Assembly (NCBI RefSeq): GCF_900101815.1
Contig: NZ_FNAO01000005.1
Location: 186,001 to 250,000, forward strand
From: Pricia antarctica
GTDB taxonomy: Bacteria; Bacteroidota; Bacteroidia; Flavobacteriales; Flavobacteriaceae
Length of the DNA stretch: 64,000 nt
Direction of reading: 5' to 3'
Shown here: positions 50,440 to 59,320 of the stretch, one piece after another
How the letters are laid out: each line of letters opens with the position of its first letter
How positions within the stretch are numbered: position 1 is the stretch's first letter
The notes under the pieces: generated by a model
Database searches by the model: none
What the model saw: the letters and a program-made list of their open reading frames with translations, nothing else
Told to the model about the DNA's origin: nothing
Translations under genes and position numbers: made by a program

Positions 50440-52707
50440 CTACTCATCTAGGTCAAGAAGCTCCTTTGAACGTTGATGTTCCTCGTAATATAAATTTAGG
50501 ATGTTCATATTGGCCATAATCAAATCCTTGGTTTCAAGGAGTATGCTGAAATAAAGGGTGGTGTTCTTAGGACTAGAGTCTTCGGTCCGAGTGCGTTCGA
50601 CCTGTTTTTGTATGGACTCTTGAACGCTTTCGAGCAGGGCCTGTTTTTCTTCCATAATCGGGGGAAAAATTCTATCGAACGTTCTGGTCTCGAAAACTTC
50701 CCTTATTTGGTCGAAAAGTTTAATAAGCCTGTGATTGATGGCCAAAAGTTCCTCGGCCTGTTTTTTCTTTAACACCTTATGGTTGTTATTAACATGTTTA
50801 TGACTGACATTTGCTATAAAACTTGACGATTGGGCCACATCCTGTATGCTTCCGATGACATCGATGTAAAATTTACTGGCATTCAAATAAGAATCATCCA
50901 AATCTTTAATGAAATAAAAGATATCATTTTGTAATTCCTCTATTTCGGATTCCAATTTGACCACCATGTTCTTCGCTTTTTTAAGGGCATCCAAGTCTTG
51001 ATTGATCAGTCCAACCATAGTGTTATTAATTATCTTTCCAACTCTTTTTAGGGACTTAGAGATGTTATCCGCAGTTTCTTCAATAACACCGTGAATAGAA
51101 TTGCTTTCCGCTTTAATCAAGCTGTCTTCGGCCCTAACCTCCCTTGTTTTCTTTACATGTTTAATGTAGTTTCTTGTCAACAATAAAATGGCCAAAAGCA
51201 ACAATACAGCAATCATTGTTCCACCACCCAGATCGATCAAATACGCAACCGTACCAGCTGCCACAAACGCGCAAATGGCCGTAAAAAACCATCCCCCTAT
51301 GACGTTCAATACCCCGGCAACCCTGTAAACAGCACTTTCGGCACCCCAGGCCCTGTCTGCAAGGGAAGTACCCATGGCCACCATAAAGGTAACATAGGTA
51401 GTCGACAAGGGTAGTTTCATTGAGGTCGCTATTGAAATCAACATACTGGCAACCATCAGATTGACCGCGGCACGTACCAAATCAAAGGCGGGCAGGTCAT
51501 GCGTTTTCCCCCTGGAAAGCGCGATAGAAGGTTTTACAAATTGTTTATCTATTTTCTTTTGGATGGAATCTGGAATCACCGTGCTGGTATATTTTGAGGC
51601 AAGCAGTGTAAACCTCACCAAGTTCCGCGACAAAAAATTTGGACTAAAACGTTCTTGGGTCGCTTCCTGACTCGAAAGGTCAATAGAGGTCTTGACCACT
51701 TTCTTTGCCTTACTTGAAAACCATAAGGTCAGCACCATGATCAAACCGGCGATCAGAAGAAAAATTGTGGGGGTAGGCACCTTTTCGTCCAAGACATCCA
51801 TTGCAAACTCGGTAGCCGGCATACCCGAAGCCACCCAGGCTTCATACGATTGCCAAGCGGCAATAGGAACGCCAATAAAATTCACCAGATCGTTGCCCGC
51901 AAAAGCCAAGGCCAACGCAAAGGTGCCCACAGCAATAATGAGCTTGTATATATTTTGTTTAAATACCGTTATGACCAAATAGGATAAGAGCGACCAAATA
52001 ATAAAACTGAACGTTACGATCAAGACCGTTCTACCTTCTATTAGCGGCTCGATTTCCGTGTAAAAATCCGAGCCCTGTAGTCCCTTTACAAAAATGAAAT
52101 AGGTGATGGCGGACAAAGCAATACCACCGAAGACGGCACCCACCCAGTTAGCTTTCTTTTCAAAGTTGAAAGACAGTAAGACACGGGAAACATATTGTAC
52201 TGCTGCGCCAACAGAGAAAGCTATAACGACGGAAAGCAGAATTCCTAGAATTATTTCCGTAGCTTTTATAGTATTGATATAATTCAGAACTTCGGAAAAA
52301 GAACCATCATTGGCACCGATTTTTATCAGGGCCATGGCTACGGCGGCACCTAACAATTCAAACACAATAGATACCGTAGTTGAGGTCGGCATACCTAATG
52401 TATTGAAAAAATCGAGTAATAAAATGTCCGTAATCATTACGGCCATAAAGATGATTATGATCTCACTGAACATGAACTCACTAGGCACGAAAATGCCTTT
52501 TCGCGCAACCTCCATCAGCCCGCTTGAAAACAGGGCACCGCAGGCGATACCCAAACTGGCAACAATTATAATGGTTCGAAATGAAATGGCCTTCGAACCT
52601 ATCGCAGAATTTAAAAAGTTGACGGCGTCATTGCTAACCCCTACAATAAGGTCTGCAATAGCCAAGAAGGCCAAGGCTACTATCATCAAAAAGTAAATGT
52701 TATCCAT
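50440..52707 (-). CDS. PiT-family inorganic phosphate transporter
   Basis: The ATG at 52707 (MDNIYFLMIVALAFLAIADLIVGVSNDAVNFLNSA) gives 755 aa. The PHO-4/PiT signatures are LIVGVSNDAVNFLNSAIGS and, in the second half, LPLSTTYVTFMVAMGTSLADRAWG; GMPTSTTVSIVFELLGAA is the internal counterpart. A helical, PhoU-like cytoplasmic region covers about 545-755. It is a low-affinity phosphate (or metal-phosphate) symporter. It lies 39 bp downstream of a tonB gene on the same strand, so both may respond to the Crp/Fnr-type site at 53527. Confidence 0.94.
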   Translation of the reverse strand: MDNIYFLMIVALAFLAIADLIVGVSNDAVNFLNSAIGSKAISFRTIIIVASLGIACGALFSSGLMEVARKGIFVPSEFMFSEIIIIFMAVMITDILLLDFFNTLGMPTSTTVSIVFELLGAAVAMALIKIGANDGSFSEVLNYINTIKATEIILGILLSVVIAFSVGAAVQYVSRVLLSFNFEKKANWVGAVFGGIALSAITYFIFVKGLQGSDFYTEIEPLIEGRTVLIVTFSFIIWSLLSYLVITVFKQNIYKLIIAVGTFALALAFAGNDLVNFIGVPIAAWQSYEAWVASGMPATEFAMDVLDEKVPTPTIFLLIAGLIMVLTLWFSSKAKKVVKTSIDLSSQEATQERFSPNFLSRNLVRFTLLASKYTSTVIPDSIQKKIDKQFVKPSIALSRGKTHDLPAFDLVRAAVNLMVASMLISIATSMKLPLSTTYVTFMVAMGTSLADRAWGAESAVYRVAGVLNVIGGWFFTAICAFVAAGTVAYLIDLGGGTMIAVLLLLAILLLTRNYIKHVKKTREVRAEDSLIKAESNSIHGVIEETADNISKSLKRVGKIINNTMVGLINQDLDALKKAKNMVVKLESEIEELQNDIFYFIKDLDDSYLNASKFYIDVIGSIQDVAQSSSFIANVSHKHVNNNHKVLKKKQAEELLAINHRLIKLFDQIREVFETRTFDRIFPPIMEEKQALLESVQESIQKQVERTRTEDSSPKNTTLYFSILLETKDLIMANMNILNLYYEEHQRSKELLDLDE

Positions 52708-52746
52708 AATCAATACCGTTCCAACCAATAGACGAATCAAGCCGAA

Positions 52747-53469
52747 TTATTGTAATTTAAAGGTAATGGGAATACTATAGGGTACCTTTACCGGCCTACC
52801 CCTTTGCATACCCGGGGTCATTCTCGGTATTGCCGCAACAATGCGCGTTGCTTCCGCTTCTAAATTTTTATCGGGACCCCTTACCCTAACATCGGAGATG
52901 TATCCTTTATTGTCTATGGCAAATTGTACGAACACCCTGCCTTGCACCCCCATTTCCACTGCAACTTCGGGATACTTGAATTCCTTGGCCACATGCTCCT
53001 GAATCTTTTTTTGGAAACAAACTTTTTTCGCCTCATTGGTCATACTATCCTCACAACCAGGGAAAACAGGTACGTTCTCAATAACTGAGAATGGCACCGA
53101 TACCTCCTCTTCTTCTTCTTCGACTACAACATCCTCGACCTTCATAACCTCTTCTATAACCGACTCCTGGTTTGTTTCGGTACTTTCGATAATCGTTTCC
53201 TCAATATCGTCATTGTCCTCCACGATTTCTATGACTTCCGGTGCTGACGGCGGCGGCGGCGGCGGCGGTGTCTTGATTTGCTCTGTTATAGGTACGTCTT
53301 CCAGTATATCGTCGGACACGTTCATCGCTTCCACAACAAATTTCTCTTTTTCGTAGGTCTTATATTCCAAGGCTCTCCAAGTGAAGAAAAGAACAAGGCT
53401 CAGGCCAATTACAAAGTAAAGACCACTGTTTCGATTCAGGTCGACTTTCGGATTTTTCTTAATTTGCAT
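52747..53469 (-). CDS. tonB: Energy transducer TonB
   Basis: A 240-aa protein: short cytoplasmic N-terminus, one membrane helix (about 17-33), a proline run (TPPPPPPPSAPEVIE) and an acidic spacer (VVEEEEEEVSVPF), then the TonB C-terminal domain (about 140-240) with FKYPEVAVEMGVQGRVFVQF and VPYSIPITFKLQ. It transmits proton-motive energy to outer-membrane receptors, for example the copper receptor at 30072. No exbB or exbD is nearby. Its promoter carries a Crp/Fnr-type site. Confidence 0.94.
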   Translation of the reverse strand: MQIKKNPKVDLNRNSGLYFVIGLSLVLFFTWRALEYKTYEKEKFVVEAMNVSDDILEDVPITEQIKTPPPPPPPSAPEVIEIVEDNDDIEETIIESTETNQESVIEEVMKVEDVVVEEEEEEVSVPFSVIENVPVFPGCEDSMTNEAKKVCFQKKIQEHVAKEFKYPEVAVEMGVQGRVFVQFAIDNKGYISDVRVRGPDKNLEAEATRIVAAIPRMTPGMQRGRPVKVPYSIPITFKLQ

Positions 53470-53498
53470 GACAGAAGGGTTTGAACGGATTACTTTCT

Positions 53499-53546
53499 TA
53501 AAATTAATTCTGTTTTTTTGGAATTCATATGATATTTATCAGTTAC
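53499..53546 (-). promoter_or_regulatory. Crp/Fnr-type site and promoter of tonB
   Basis: CATATGA-N6-TCAGTTA at 53527-53546 (centre 53536.5), with minus-strand -7 element TAATTTTA at 53506-53499, 37.5 bp from the centre. Confidence 0.7.
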
Positions 53547-53730
53547 ATCATTATCTAGCGAAACACTAATCTATTGTTCATCAGTAATCTAAATGAAACT
53601 TGAATGCTTAAGTTTTGGTTGGTCCCAAATCGGGTTTTTTCAATTGGGACACCTTGGTAGCGTTGCCCTGAAGTGACGCATTTCATATTTTTAGACAATA
53701 TTGCTGCGGATGTTATCCCAGTCCAGTATA

Positions 53731-53777
53731 AAAATGATACTTTTCACAAATCAAAATGCTGTAGTTAGCTAACTTTT
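53731..53777 (+). promoter_or_regulatory. Crp/Fnr-type site and promoter of phosphofructokinase
   Basis: AAAATGA-N6-TCACAAA at 53731-53750 (centre 53740.5), with -7 element TAACTTTT at 53770-53777, 36.5 bp from the centre. The last base of the -7 element and one half-site position deviate, so this is the weakest of the set. Confidence 0.65.
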
Positions 53778-53814
53778 TCATTTAAGTTCCAATACGTTCA
53801 AATCATCACATCCC

Positions 53815-55140
53815 ATGGCTTCTAAAAATACGTTTGACATAGTTTCTCTAGGCAACGCGTCGATTCCTTCGCCCATACATCTAAGTAAAACTGCCGGGGA
53901 GAAGATTTTCAGTTTTGTAGAGGACAGCGATAGAATGCTTATGGATGTCTCTTTGGCAGATTTCAATTCGTGTATCCGCAATAACACACAACCGAATTGT
54001 CTGGAAAAAGCCGGACCGCGTGAAGCGCTATTTTTTGACCCAAAGAGCACTACGGCGGCAATTGTTACCTGTGGTGGACTTTGCCCAGGGATCAATAATG
54101 TAATCCGCAGTCTGTTCATGGCGTTACATTATTTTTACAAGGTTGAGCGAATCATCGGAATTCGGTATGGATATGAAGGACTGATACCTGGAAATGGGCA
54201 TGATTTTTTGGAGTTTACGCCAGACATAGTAAAAGACATCCATGAGTTCGGAGGTACCCTATTGGGTTCATCACGCGGAGCGCAATCCGTCCCGGAAATG
54301 GTCGATGCCCTTGAAAAAAATAAAATCGACATATTGTTTACCATCGGTGGCGATGGAACCCTCAAAGGTGCAAATGCTATCGGGGAGGAAATCGAAAAAC
54401 GGGGTTTGAAAATCGCCGTTGCCGGAATTCCTAAAACGATAGACAACGACATCGACTTGCTCGATAAGTCGTTCGGGTTCGAGACGGCCTTCGATGTCGC
54501 AAGCCCCATCATCAGAAATGCACACAACGAAGCTACCGGAGCTTTTAATGGCATTTCCATCGTAAAATTAATGGGAAGGGACAGTGGCTTTATAGCAGCA
54601 TCGACCGCCATAGCTATGCCGGTGGTCAATTTTGTGCTCATCCCTGAGATCCACTTCGCGCTAGATGGACCAAATGGTTTTCTGGAAGCCTTAAAAAAGC
54701 GAATAAATCTCAAACACCATGCGGTAATCGTAGTGGCCGAAGGAGCAGGACAAAATCTTTTCGAGACCGGAACGGAAGAAGTACACGACGCGTCCGGAAA
54801 CATAAAACATCAAGATATCGGCCTATTTTTAAAGCATCGGATAAAACAGTATTTTGATACTATCGAGACCAAAACCACCATTAAATATATTGATCCAAGT
54901 TATATTATTCGCAGTGCGCCAGCCAATGCAAACGATAGTCTCTTTTGCAATAGGCTTGCCCACCATGCCGTACATGGGGCAATGGCAGGAAAGACGAAAT
55001 TTGTAATAGGCCGGCTCAACAACAGGTTTGTATACATTCCCATTTCAAAAGTCGTGAACCAACGTAAAAAAATCGATATGGAGGGCGAATTTTGGTTTGC
55101 TGTCCTTCAGAGTACAGGTCAGCCCTTCTCGATGAAGTAA
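53815..55140 (+). CDS. pfkA: 6-phosphofructokinase, long TP0108-like type
   Basis: A 441-aa glycolytic enzyme. Motifs: CGGLCPGINNVIR (substrate loop), RYGYEGL, FTIGGDGTLKGA and GIPKTIDNDI, then VKLMGRDSGFIA and VAEGAGQNLF. The GGDGT with PKTIDND combination is that of the long TP0108-type enzymes, which use ATP although they derive from PPi-dependent ones; PPi use cannot be excluded by sequence alone. It would raise glycolytic flux under O2 limitation, which agrees with the upstream activator site. Confidence 0.93.
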   Translation: MASKNTFDIVSLGNASIPSPIHLSKTAGEKIFSFVEDSDRMLMDVSLADFNSCIRNNTQPNCLEKAGPREALFFDPKSTTAAIVTCGGLCPGINNVIRSLFMALHYFYKVERIIGIRYGYEGLIPGNGHDFLEFTPDIVKDIHEFGGTLLGSSRGAQSVPEMVDALEKNKIDILFTIGGDGTLKGANAIGEEIEKRGLKIAVAGIPKTIDNDIDLLDKSFGFETAFDVASPIIRNAHNEATGAFNGISIVKLMGRDSGFIAASTAIAMPVVNFVLIPEIHFALDGPNGFLEALKKRINLKHHAVIVVAEGAGQNLFETGTEEVHDASGNIKHQDIGLFLKHRIKQYFDTIETKTTIKYIDPSYIIRSAPANANDSLFCNRLAHHAVHGAMAGKTKFVIGRLNNRFVYIPISKVVNQRKKIDMEGEFWFAVLQSTGQPFSMK

Positions 55141-55392
55141 AGAATACTATACCAGTTTCCATAATATCGCTTTACTATCTATTAATAATTGGAAACTTTA
55201 ACCCCGTTTCTTGCTTTCGCTACGGCCTGTGGCACACGAGTTAGCAACTCTCATTAAATATGGGGTTGGCCGTTGTACAATCCTCGTGATTCCTCATTAT
55301 CAGCGGATTCTACAGTGTTTTAGATGGTGCTTTCCAGCGATGTGGGAATCACGACAAAAAGCCTGGCCCTGATAGATATCGAAGCTTGACCG

Positions 55393-55937
55393 ATGTGGGG
55401 GCAACTCCTGGTCTTCTTTATCATACTGGACTTCGTACAGTGGTTTACCCATATTTTACTGCACAAATACCAGTTTCTATGGCGATTTCATGAAGTATAC
55501 CACAGCGTTAAGGAAATAGGTTTTGCGGCACATCTTCGCAATCATTGGATGGAAAATATCCTTTACAAACCCTTAAAGACTTTTGGGGTTATAATTTTTG
55601 GTGGTTTTGAACCCGAGCAGGCCTATCTCGTCCATTTCTTTGCTATCGCCATTGCGCATTTTAATCATTCGATCACTAAGATAACCTGGGGGGCCTTTAG
55701 AGTTTATTTTTGAACAATCCTGTCATGCATTTATACCATCACGCATACGATTTGCCAGAAAGCGAATACGACGTCAATTTCGGGATCAGCCTTAGCCTTT
55801 GGGATTACCTCTTCAAAACGAATTATATTCCCCAGACCGGTGGAAAGATCAAATTGGGGTATTCTGGCGATGAACGCTTGCCCAAGGATTTTTTCGGACA
55901 AATAACCCACGGTTTCAAAAGGAAAAATAAGTATTAA
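55393..55937 (+). pseudogene. Sterol-desaturase/fatty acid hydroxylase-like gene, frameshifted
   Basis: The first frame (55393-55713) reads FVQWFTHILLHKYQFLWRFHEVYHS and HFNHSITKITWG with the family's histidine clusters; the second (from 55710) continues NNPVMHLYHHAYDLP and DYLFKTNYIPQ. One T gained or lost in the T run before 55711 joins them. The N-terminal membrane part of a normal family member also seems missing. These are di-iron membrane hydroxylases that need O2, so loss in a microaerobic lifestyle is plausible. A sequencing error cannot be ruled out. Confidence 0.75.
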
Positions 55938-55967
55938 GACTTCTAAGAAATAAAATTTGGCTCTATT

Positions 55968-56339
55968 CTATTTTTGTGCGCTCCATTCCCCATACCCCCC
56001 GGAGTAGTCGAATATGGTCTTGAATCCCATCTCTTTTAATTTCTGGCTTGCTTTTTTACTTCTACCGCCCATTTGACAATAGATGTAAACAGGTTCCTCT
56101 TTATCAAGATTTTGGAATTTTTCGGTAAACGCGGGATTGTCTAAAAAGTCAATATTTATCGCATCACCTATATGTCCGGCATCATATTCTTTCAAGGTAC
56201 GGACATCAACGAGTTGCACATCTTTCCCGATTACTTCGGTCTTGACGGTTTCAATATCGATACTTATAACCTGGCCGTTGCTCTGAGAAGTGCACGAAGT
56301 TGTACAAACAAGTAAAAGTAAAATGATTAGGTTTCTCAT
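55968..56339 (-). CDS. Rhodanese-domain lipoprotein
   Basis: A 123-aa lipoprotein (C16 in LLVCTTSC). A single rhodanese domain covers 25-123 with VQLVDVRTLKEYDAGHIGDAINID and the active-site loop YIYCQMGGRSKKA, ending GGYGEWSAQK. It handles sulfane sulfur outside the cytoplasm. It lies 38 bp downstream of the metallo-beta-lactamase/rhodanese gene on the same strand, forming a sulfur-transfer operon. Confidence 0.93.
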   Translation of the reverse strand: MRNLIILLLLVCTTSCTSQSNGQVISIDIETVKTEVIGKDVQLVDVRTLKEYDAGHIGDAINIDFLDNPAFTEKFQNLDKEEPVYIYCQMGGRSKKASQKLKEMGFKTIFDYSGGYGEWSAQK

Positions 56340-56377
56340 ATTTTAAATATTCAATCAATATAATTACACATTCAGAG

Positions 56378-57790
56378 TTAGATCGTTGTCGGACAAACAT
56401 ACTCCGAAACGGGCACTTTTGCCTCCTTGATGGCATCAAATCCACCGGTAACATCGATGAGATTGTGAATACCCCTACTTTTTAAAATGGATGAAGCAAT
56501 CATACTACGGTATCCGCCAGCGCAATGCACAAAGAAGGGTTTATCGTCGGGAAACTCGGCCAAATGATCGTTCAGGTAATCAAGCGGGGTGTTATTGGCC
56601 TCCAGTACATGTTCGGATAGATATTCACTTTCCTTTCGAACGTCGAAAACCGGTGCCTCATCTTCTTCCAATACTTCCCTCAAACCATCGGCACTCATTT
56701 GACTGACCGAATCATATTCCATTCCGGCCTTCTTCCATGCGTCGAAGCCGCCTTCCAAATAACCCAAGGTATGGTCAAATCCGACACGGGAGAGTCTTGT
56801 TACGGCCTCTTCTTCGCTTCCTTTCGGAGCGACCAAGAGTATGGGCTGCTTCACATCGGCGATCAGGGCGCCGACCCATGGAGCGAAATCTCCATTGAGG
56901 CCAATAAAAATAGAACGCGGAATATGGCCTTTGGCAAAATCGTCTTGATGGCGTACGTCAAGTACTACGGCTCCAGTCTCGTTCGCGGCGGCTTCGAAGG
57001 CACTGGGCGCAAGAGCGTGGGTGCCCCTTGCTAATACCTCGTTGAAATCATCGTAGCCTTCTTTGTTCATTTTGACGTTCAAGGGGAAGTATTTCGGGGG
57101 CGGCAACAATCCGTCCGTTACCTCTTTTATGAATTCATCCCTGGTCATATCGGCCCTTAAGGCATAGTTCATTTTTTTCTGGTTGCCGAGGGTATCGACG
57201 GTTTCCTTCATCATATTCTTTCCGCAGGCCGAGCCGGCACCATGGGCAGGGTAGACGATGACATCGTCGGCCAAAGGCATAATCTTTTCGCGGAGGCTAT
57301 CATATAGAAATCCCGCTAGGTCCTTTTCGGTCAAGACGCCCATTTTTTGTGCCAGGTCGGGCCGGCCGACATCTCCCAAGAACAACGTATCGCCGCTAAA
57401 GATCGCATGATCTTTTCCGTTTTCATCCCGAAGTAAGAACGTCGTGCTTTCCATCGTGTGTCCCGGGGTGTGCAGGGTAACAATCGTAATGTCACCCACT
57501 TTAAACTGCTGACCGTCTTTGGCAATAAGGGCTTTGAAAGATGGGTTCGCGTTTGGTCCATAAATAATAGAGGCTCCCGTTTCCTTGGCCAACGAGACAT
57601 GACCGCTCACAAAATCGGCATGAAAATGGGTCTCAAAAATATATTTGATCTTTGCATTGTCCGAATTAGCGCGATCGATATACGGCTTGACCTCGCGCAA
57701 GGGGTCTATAATAGCGACTTCGCCCCTACTTTTAATGTAATATGCACCTTGTGCCAGACAGCCGGTATACAATTGTTCGATTTTCATCAC
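56378..57790 (-). CDS. Metallo-beta-lactamase/double rhodanese protein (persulfide dioxygenase type)
   Basis: A 470-aa cytosolic protein. The N-terminal beta-lactamase fold (1-240) carries THFHADFVSGH with H55, H57 and D59, then TPGHT and FSGDTLFLGDVGRPDL, as in ETHE1/CstB-type persulfide dioxygenases that oxidise glutathione or CoA persulfide to sulfite. Two rhodanese domains follow: the first (about 265-360) has no active-site Cys (LLVAPKGSEEE), the second (about 370-460) has FFVHCAGGYRSM. The inactive-active rhodanese pair is usual for this family. It is upstream of a rhodanese lipoprotein. Confidence 0.92.
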   Translation of the reverse strand: MMKIEQLYTGCLAQGAYYIKSRGEVAIIDPLREVKPYIDRANSDNAKIKYIFETHFHADFVSGHVSLAKETGASIIYGPNANPSFKALIAKDGQQFKVGDITIVTLHTPGHTMESTTFLLRDENGKDHAIFSGDTLFLGDVGRPDLAQKMGVLTEKDLAGFLYDSLREKIMPLADDVIVYPAHGAGSACGKNMMKETVDTLGNQKKMNYALRADMTRDEFIKEVTDGLLPPPKYFPLNVKMNKEGYDDFNEVLARGTHALAPSAFEAAANETGAVVLDVRHQDDFAKGHIPRSIFIGLNGDFAPWVGALIADVKQPILLVAPKGSEEEAVTRLSRVGFDHTLGYLEGGFDAWKKAGMEYDSVSQMSADGLREVLEEDEAPVFDVRKESEYLSEHVLEANNTPLDYLNDHLAEFPDDKPFFVHCAGGYRSMIASSILKSRGIHNLIDVTGGFDAIKEAKVPVSEYVCPTTI

Positions 57791-57959
57791 TCTCTATTTT
57801 TTACTTTGCGTGTTCAAATATATCGTATTTGTAACAAAGCTTACCCTGAAACATTCATCGCATCATAAATTTCAAAGACATAGGTATCGAGTTGAAAAGG
57901 TCGGATACTTTATTTTTAAAGCGGATCGGCTGTAGAATCGGCACCCCCAGTGTCGAGTC

Positions 57960-58343
57960 GAAACGGCACCGTCTAGAACGCAAAACATCGACGATATCGA
58001 CATTTATCAAGATGAAAAAATAACCGGTCTGATCTTGACCAATCTTTTAGGCAATGCCGTAAAATATTCCCCCGAAGACCGCGAAATAGATTTAAAGGTG
58101 CATCTTACGGACGACAAAATCGCTTTCCATGTAAAAGATCAGGGCATCGGTATCCCTGAAAAAGAACAAAAATACATTTTCGATAGATACTTTAGGGCCG
58201 AAAATGTATTGACGGCCCAAGGCACGGGTATCGGCCTGAACATCGTAAAAGGACATATAGAGAATTTGGGAGGGAAAATAAATTTTATGAGTAAAGAGAA
58301 TGTGGGGACTACCTTTTCGGTAGAATTGCCGTTGAGGAACTAG
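57960..58343 (+). pseudogene. Histidine kinase C-terminal remnant
   Basis: The open frame gives the ATP-binding part of a histidine kinase: N box ILTNLLGNAVKYSPED, G1 VKDQGIGIPEKEQ, F box IFDRYFRAE and G2 GTGIGLNIVKGHIENLGG. No start codon, dimerisation helix or phosphoacceptor His is found upstream, where the sequence is scrambled. It was probably the partner kinase of the response-regulator/Crp fusion that follows in decayed form. Confidence 0.85.
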
Positions 58344-58382
58344 ACTATGCAGTTCCGGTAAAAAAGTAATGTAATTCGAATT

Positions 58383-59242
58383 ATGGCAAAAAAATATTCT
58401 TTATAGAAGATGACCCCATCCTACTTGAAAACACGGCAGTTCTTTTAAAACTTTCCGATCATGAGGTGCAAACGGCATTTCATGGGATTATGGGTGCGGG
58501 CGACTATCTGACCAAACCCTTCGAAGAGTCGGAACTAAATGGGGCCATTGAGAGCCGTCTGGCCAAAATGGCGATTCTGAACGATAATCCTAATAAGAAC
58601 TTACCCACAGCAATTTCCAAAAAAACGATACACGACCTCACAAACTGTATCGATGACAACGGACAAAGGGAAGAATTTAAATCAGGAAAAACCGTATACC
58701 GCGAAGGCACGTATTCCAATACATATTTAGTGACCCATGGCATCGTAAAGAGGCATGAATTAGACCGCAATGGCAAAGAACTGATTACCGGTATATTCAG
58801 TGCAGATGATTTTTTCGGATTTGGTTCGTTCGTTCCCAACAGCTCACACAGCGACTACGCCACCGCAATGGTGGTTACGGTTGTGGTCGGCATCCCGGCC
58901 CAAACGCTTAAAAGTCTTTTGGAACAAAACCCCGACCTAATCCTAAAGCTAATCCAATTTCTATCGGAAAATCTCACCAACGCCAAGACCCAACTATTGA
59001 AAATGGCCTAGGGTTCCGTTCGGAAAAAAACGGCAAGTACCATTCTGAAATTTGCCGAAAAAATTCAAATGGATTCCAAGGAAAACCTTCATATTCTTCG
59101 TAGCGATTTGGCCAGTGTCGCGGGTATGGCGACGGAAACATTGATACGAACGCTTTCCAGCTTTAAAAAAGAAGGTCTTATCGATATCGAGGAGCGGAGT
59201 ATTCGAATCTTAAATTTCGAGGGCCTGAATCGGGTTAAATAA
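58383..59242 (+). pseudogene. Decayed response-regulator/Crp fusion
   Basis: Paralog of the intact gene at 38574-39626 with three lesions. A frameshift in the A run separates the ATG at 58383 from the receiver frame (IFFIEDDPILLENTAVLL). About 58 receiver codons, including the phosphoacceptor Asp, are deleted between TAFHG and MGAGDYLTKPF. A TAG at 59009-59011 replaces the tyrosine of MAYGSVRKK in the intact paralog. The helix-turn-helix is otherwise preserved (LASVAGMATETLIRTLSSFKKEGLI), ending at TAA 59242. A truncated effector domain (58466-59011) might still be translated, but without DNA binding. Confidence 0.9.
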
Positions 59243-59246
59243 CAGC

Positions 59247-59293
59247 GATATGATTAATATCATTTCCTGTCCGGTCGAACCGCTCTAAATTTA
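59247..59293 (+). promoter_or_regulatory. Crp/Fnr-type site and promoter of USP 59321
   Basis: GATATGA-N6-TCATTTC at 59247-59266 (centre 59256.5), with -7 element TAAATTTA at 59286-59293, 36.5 bp from the centre. It is intact although the regulator gene just upstream is broken. Confidence 0.8.
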
Positions 59294-59320
59294 CGTTTTT
59301 AATCCAAAATTAAGAACGGC

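Larger units (their letters stand above)
53470..53814. other. Divergent region between tonB and phosphofructokinase
   Basis: These 345 bases hold no gene but carry two promoters of the same design, one for tonB on the minus strand (53499-53546) and one for pfk on the plus strand (53731-53777). Each has an ATGA-N6-TCA palindrome and a correctly spaced -7 element. Confidence 0.65.
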
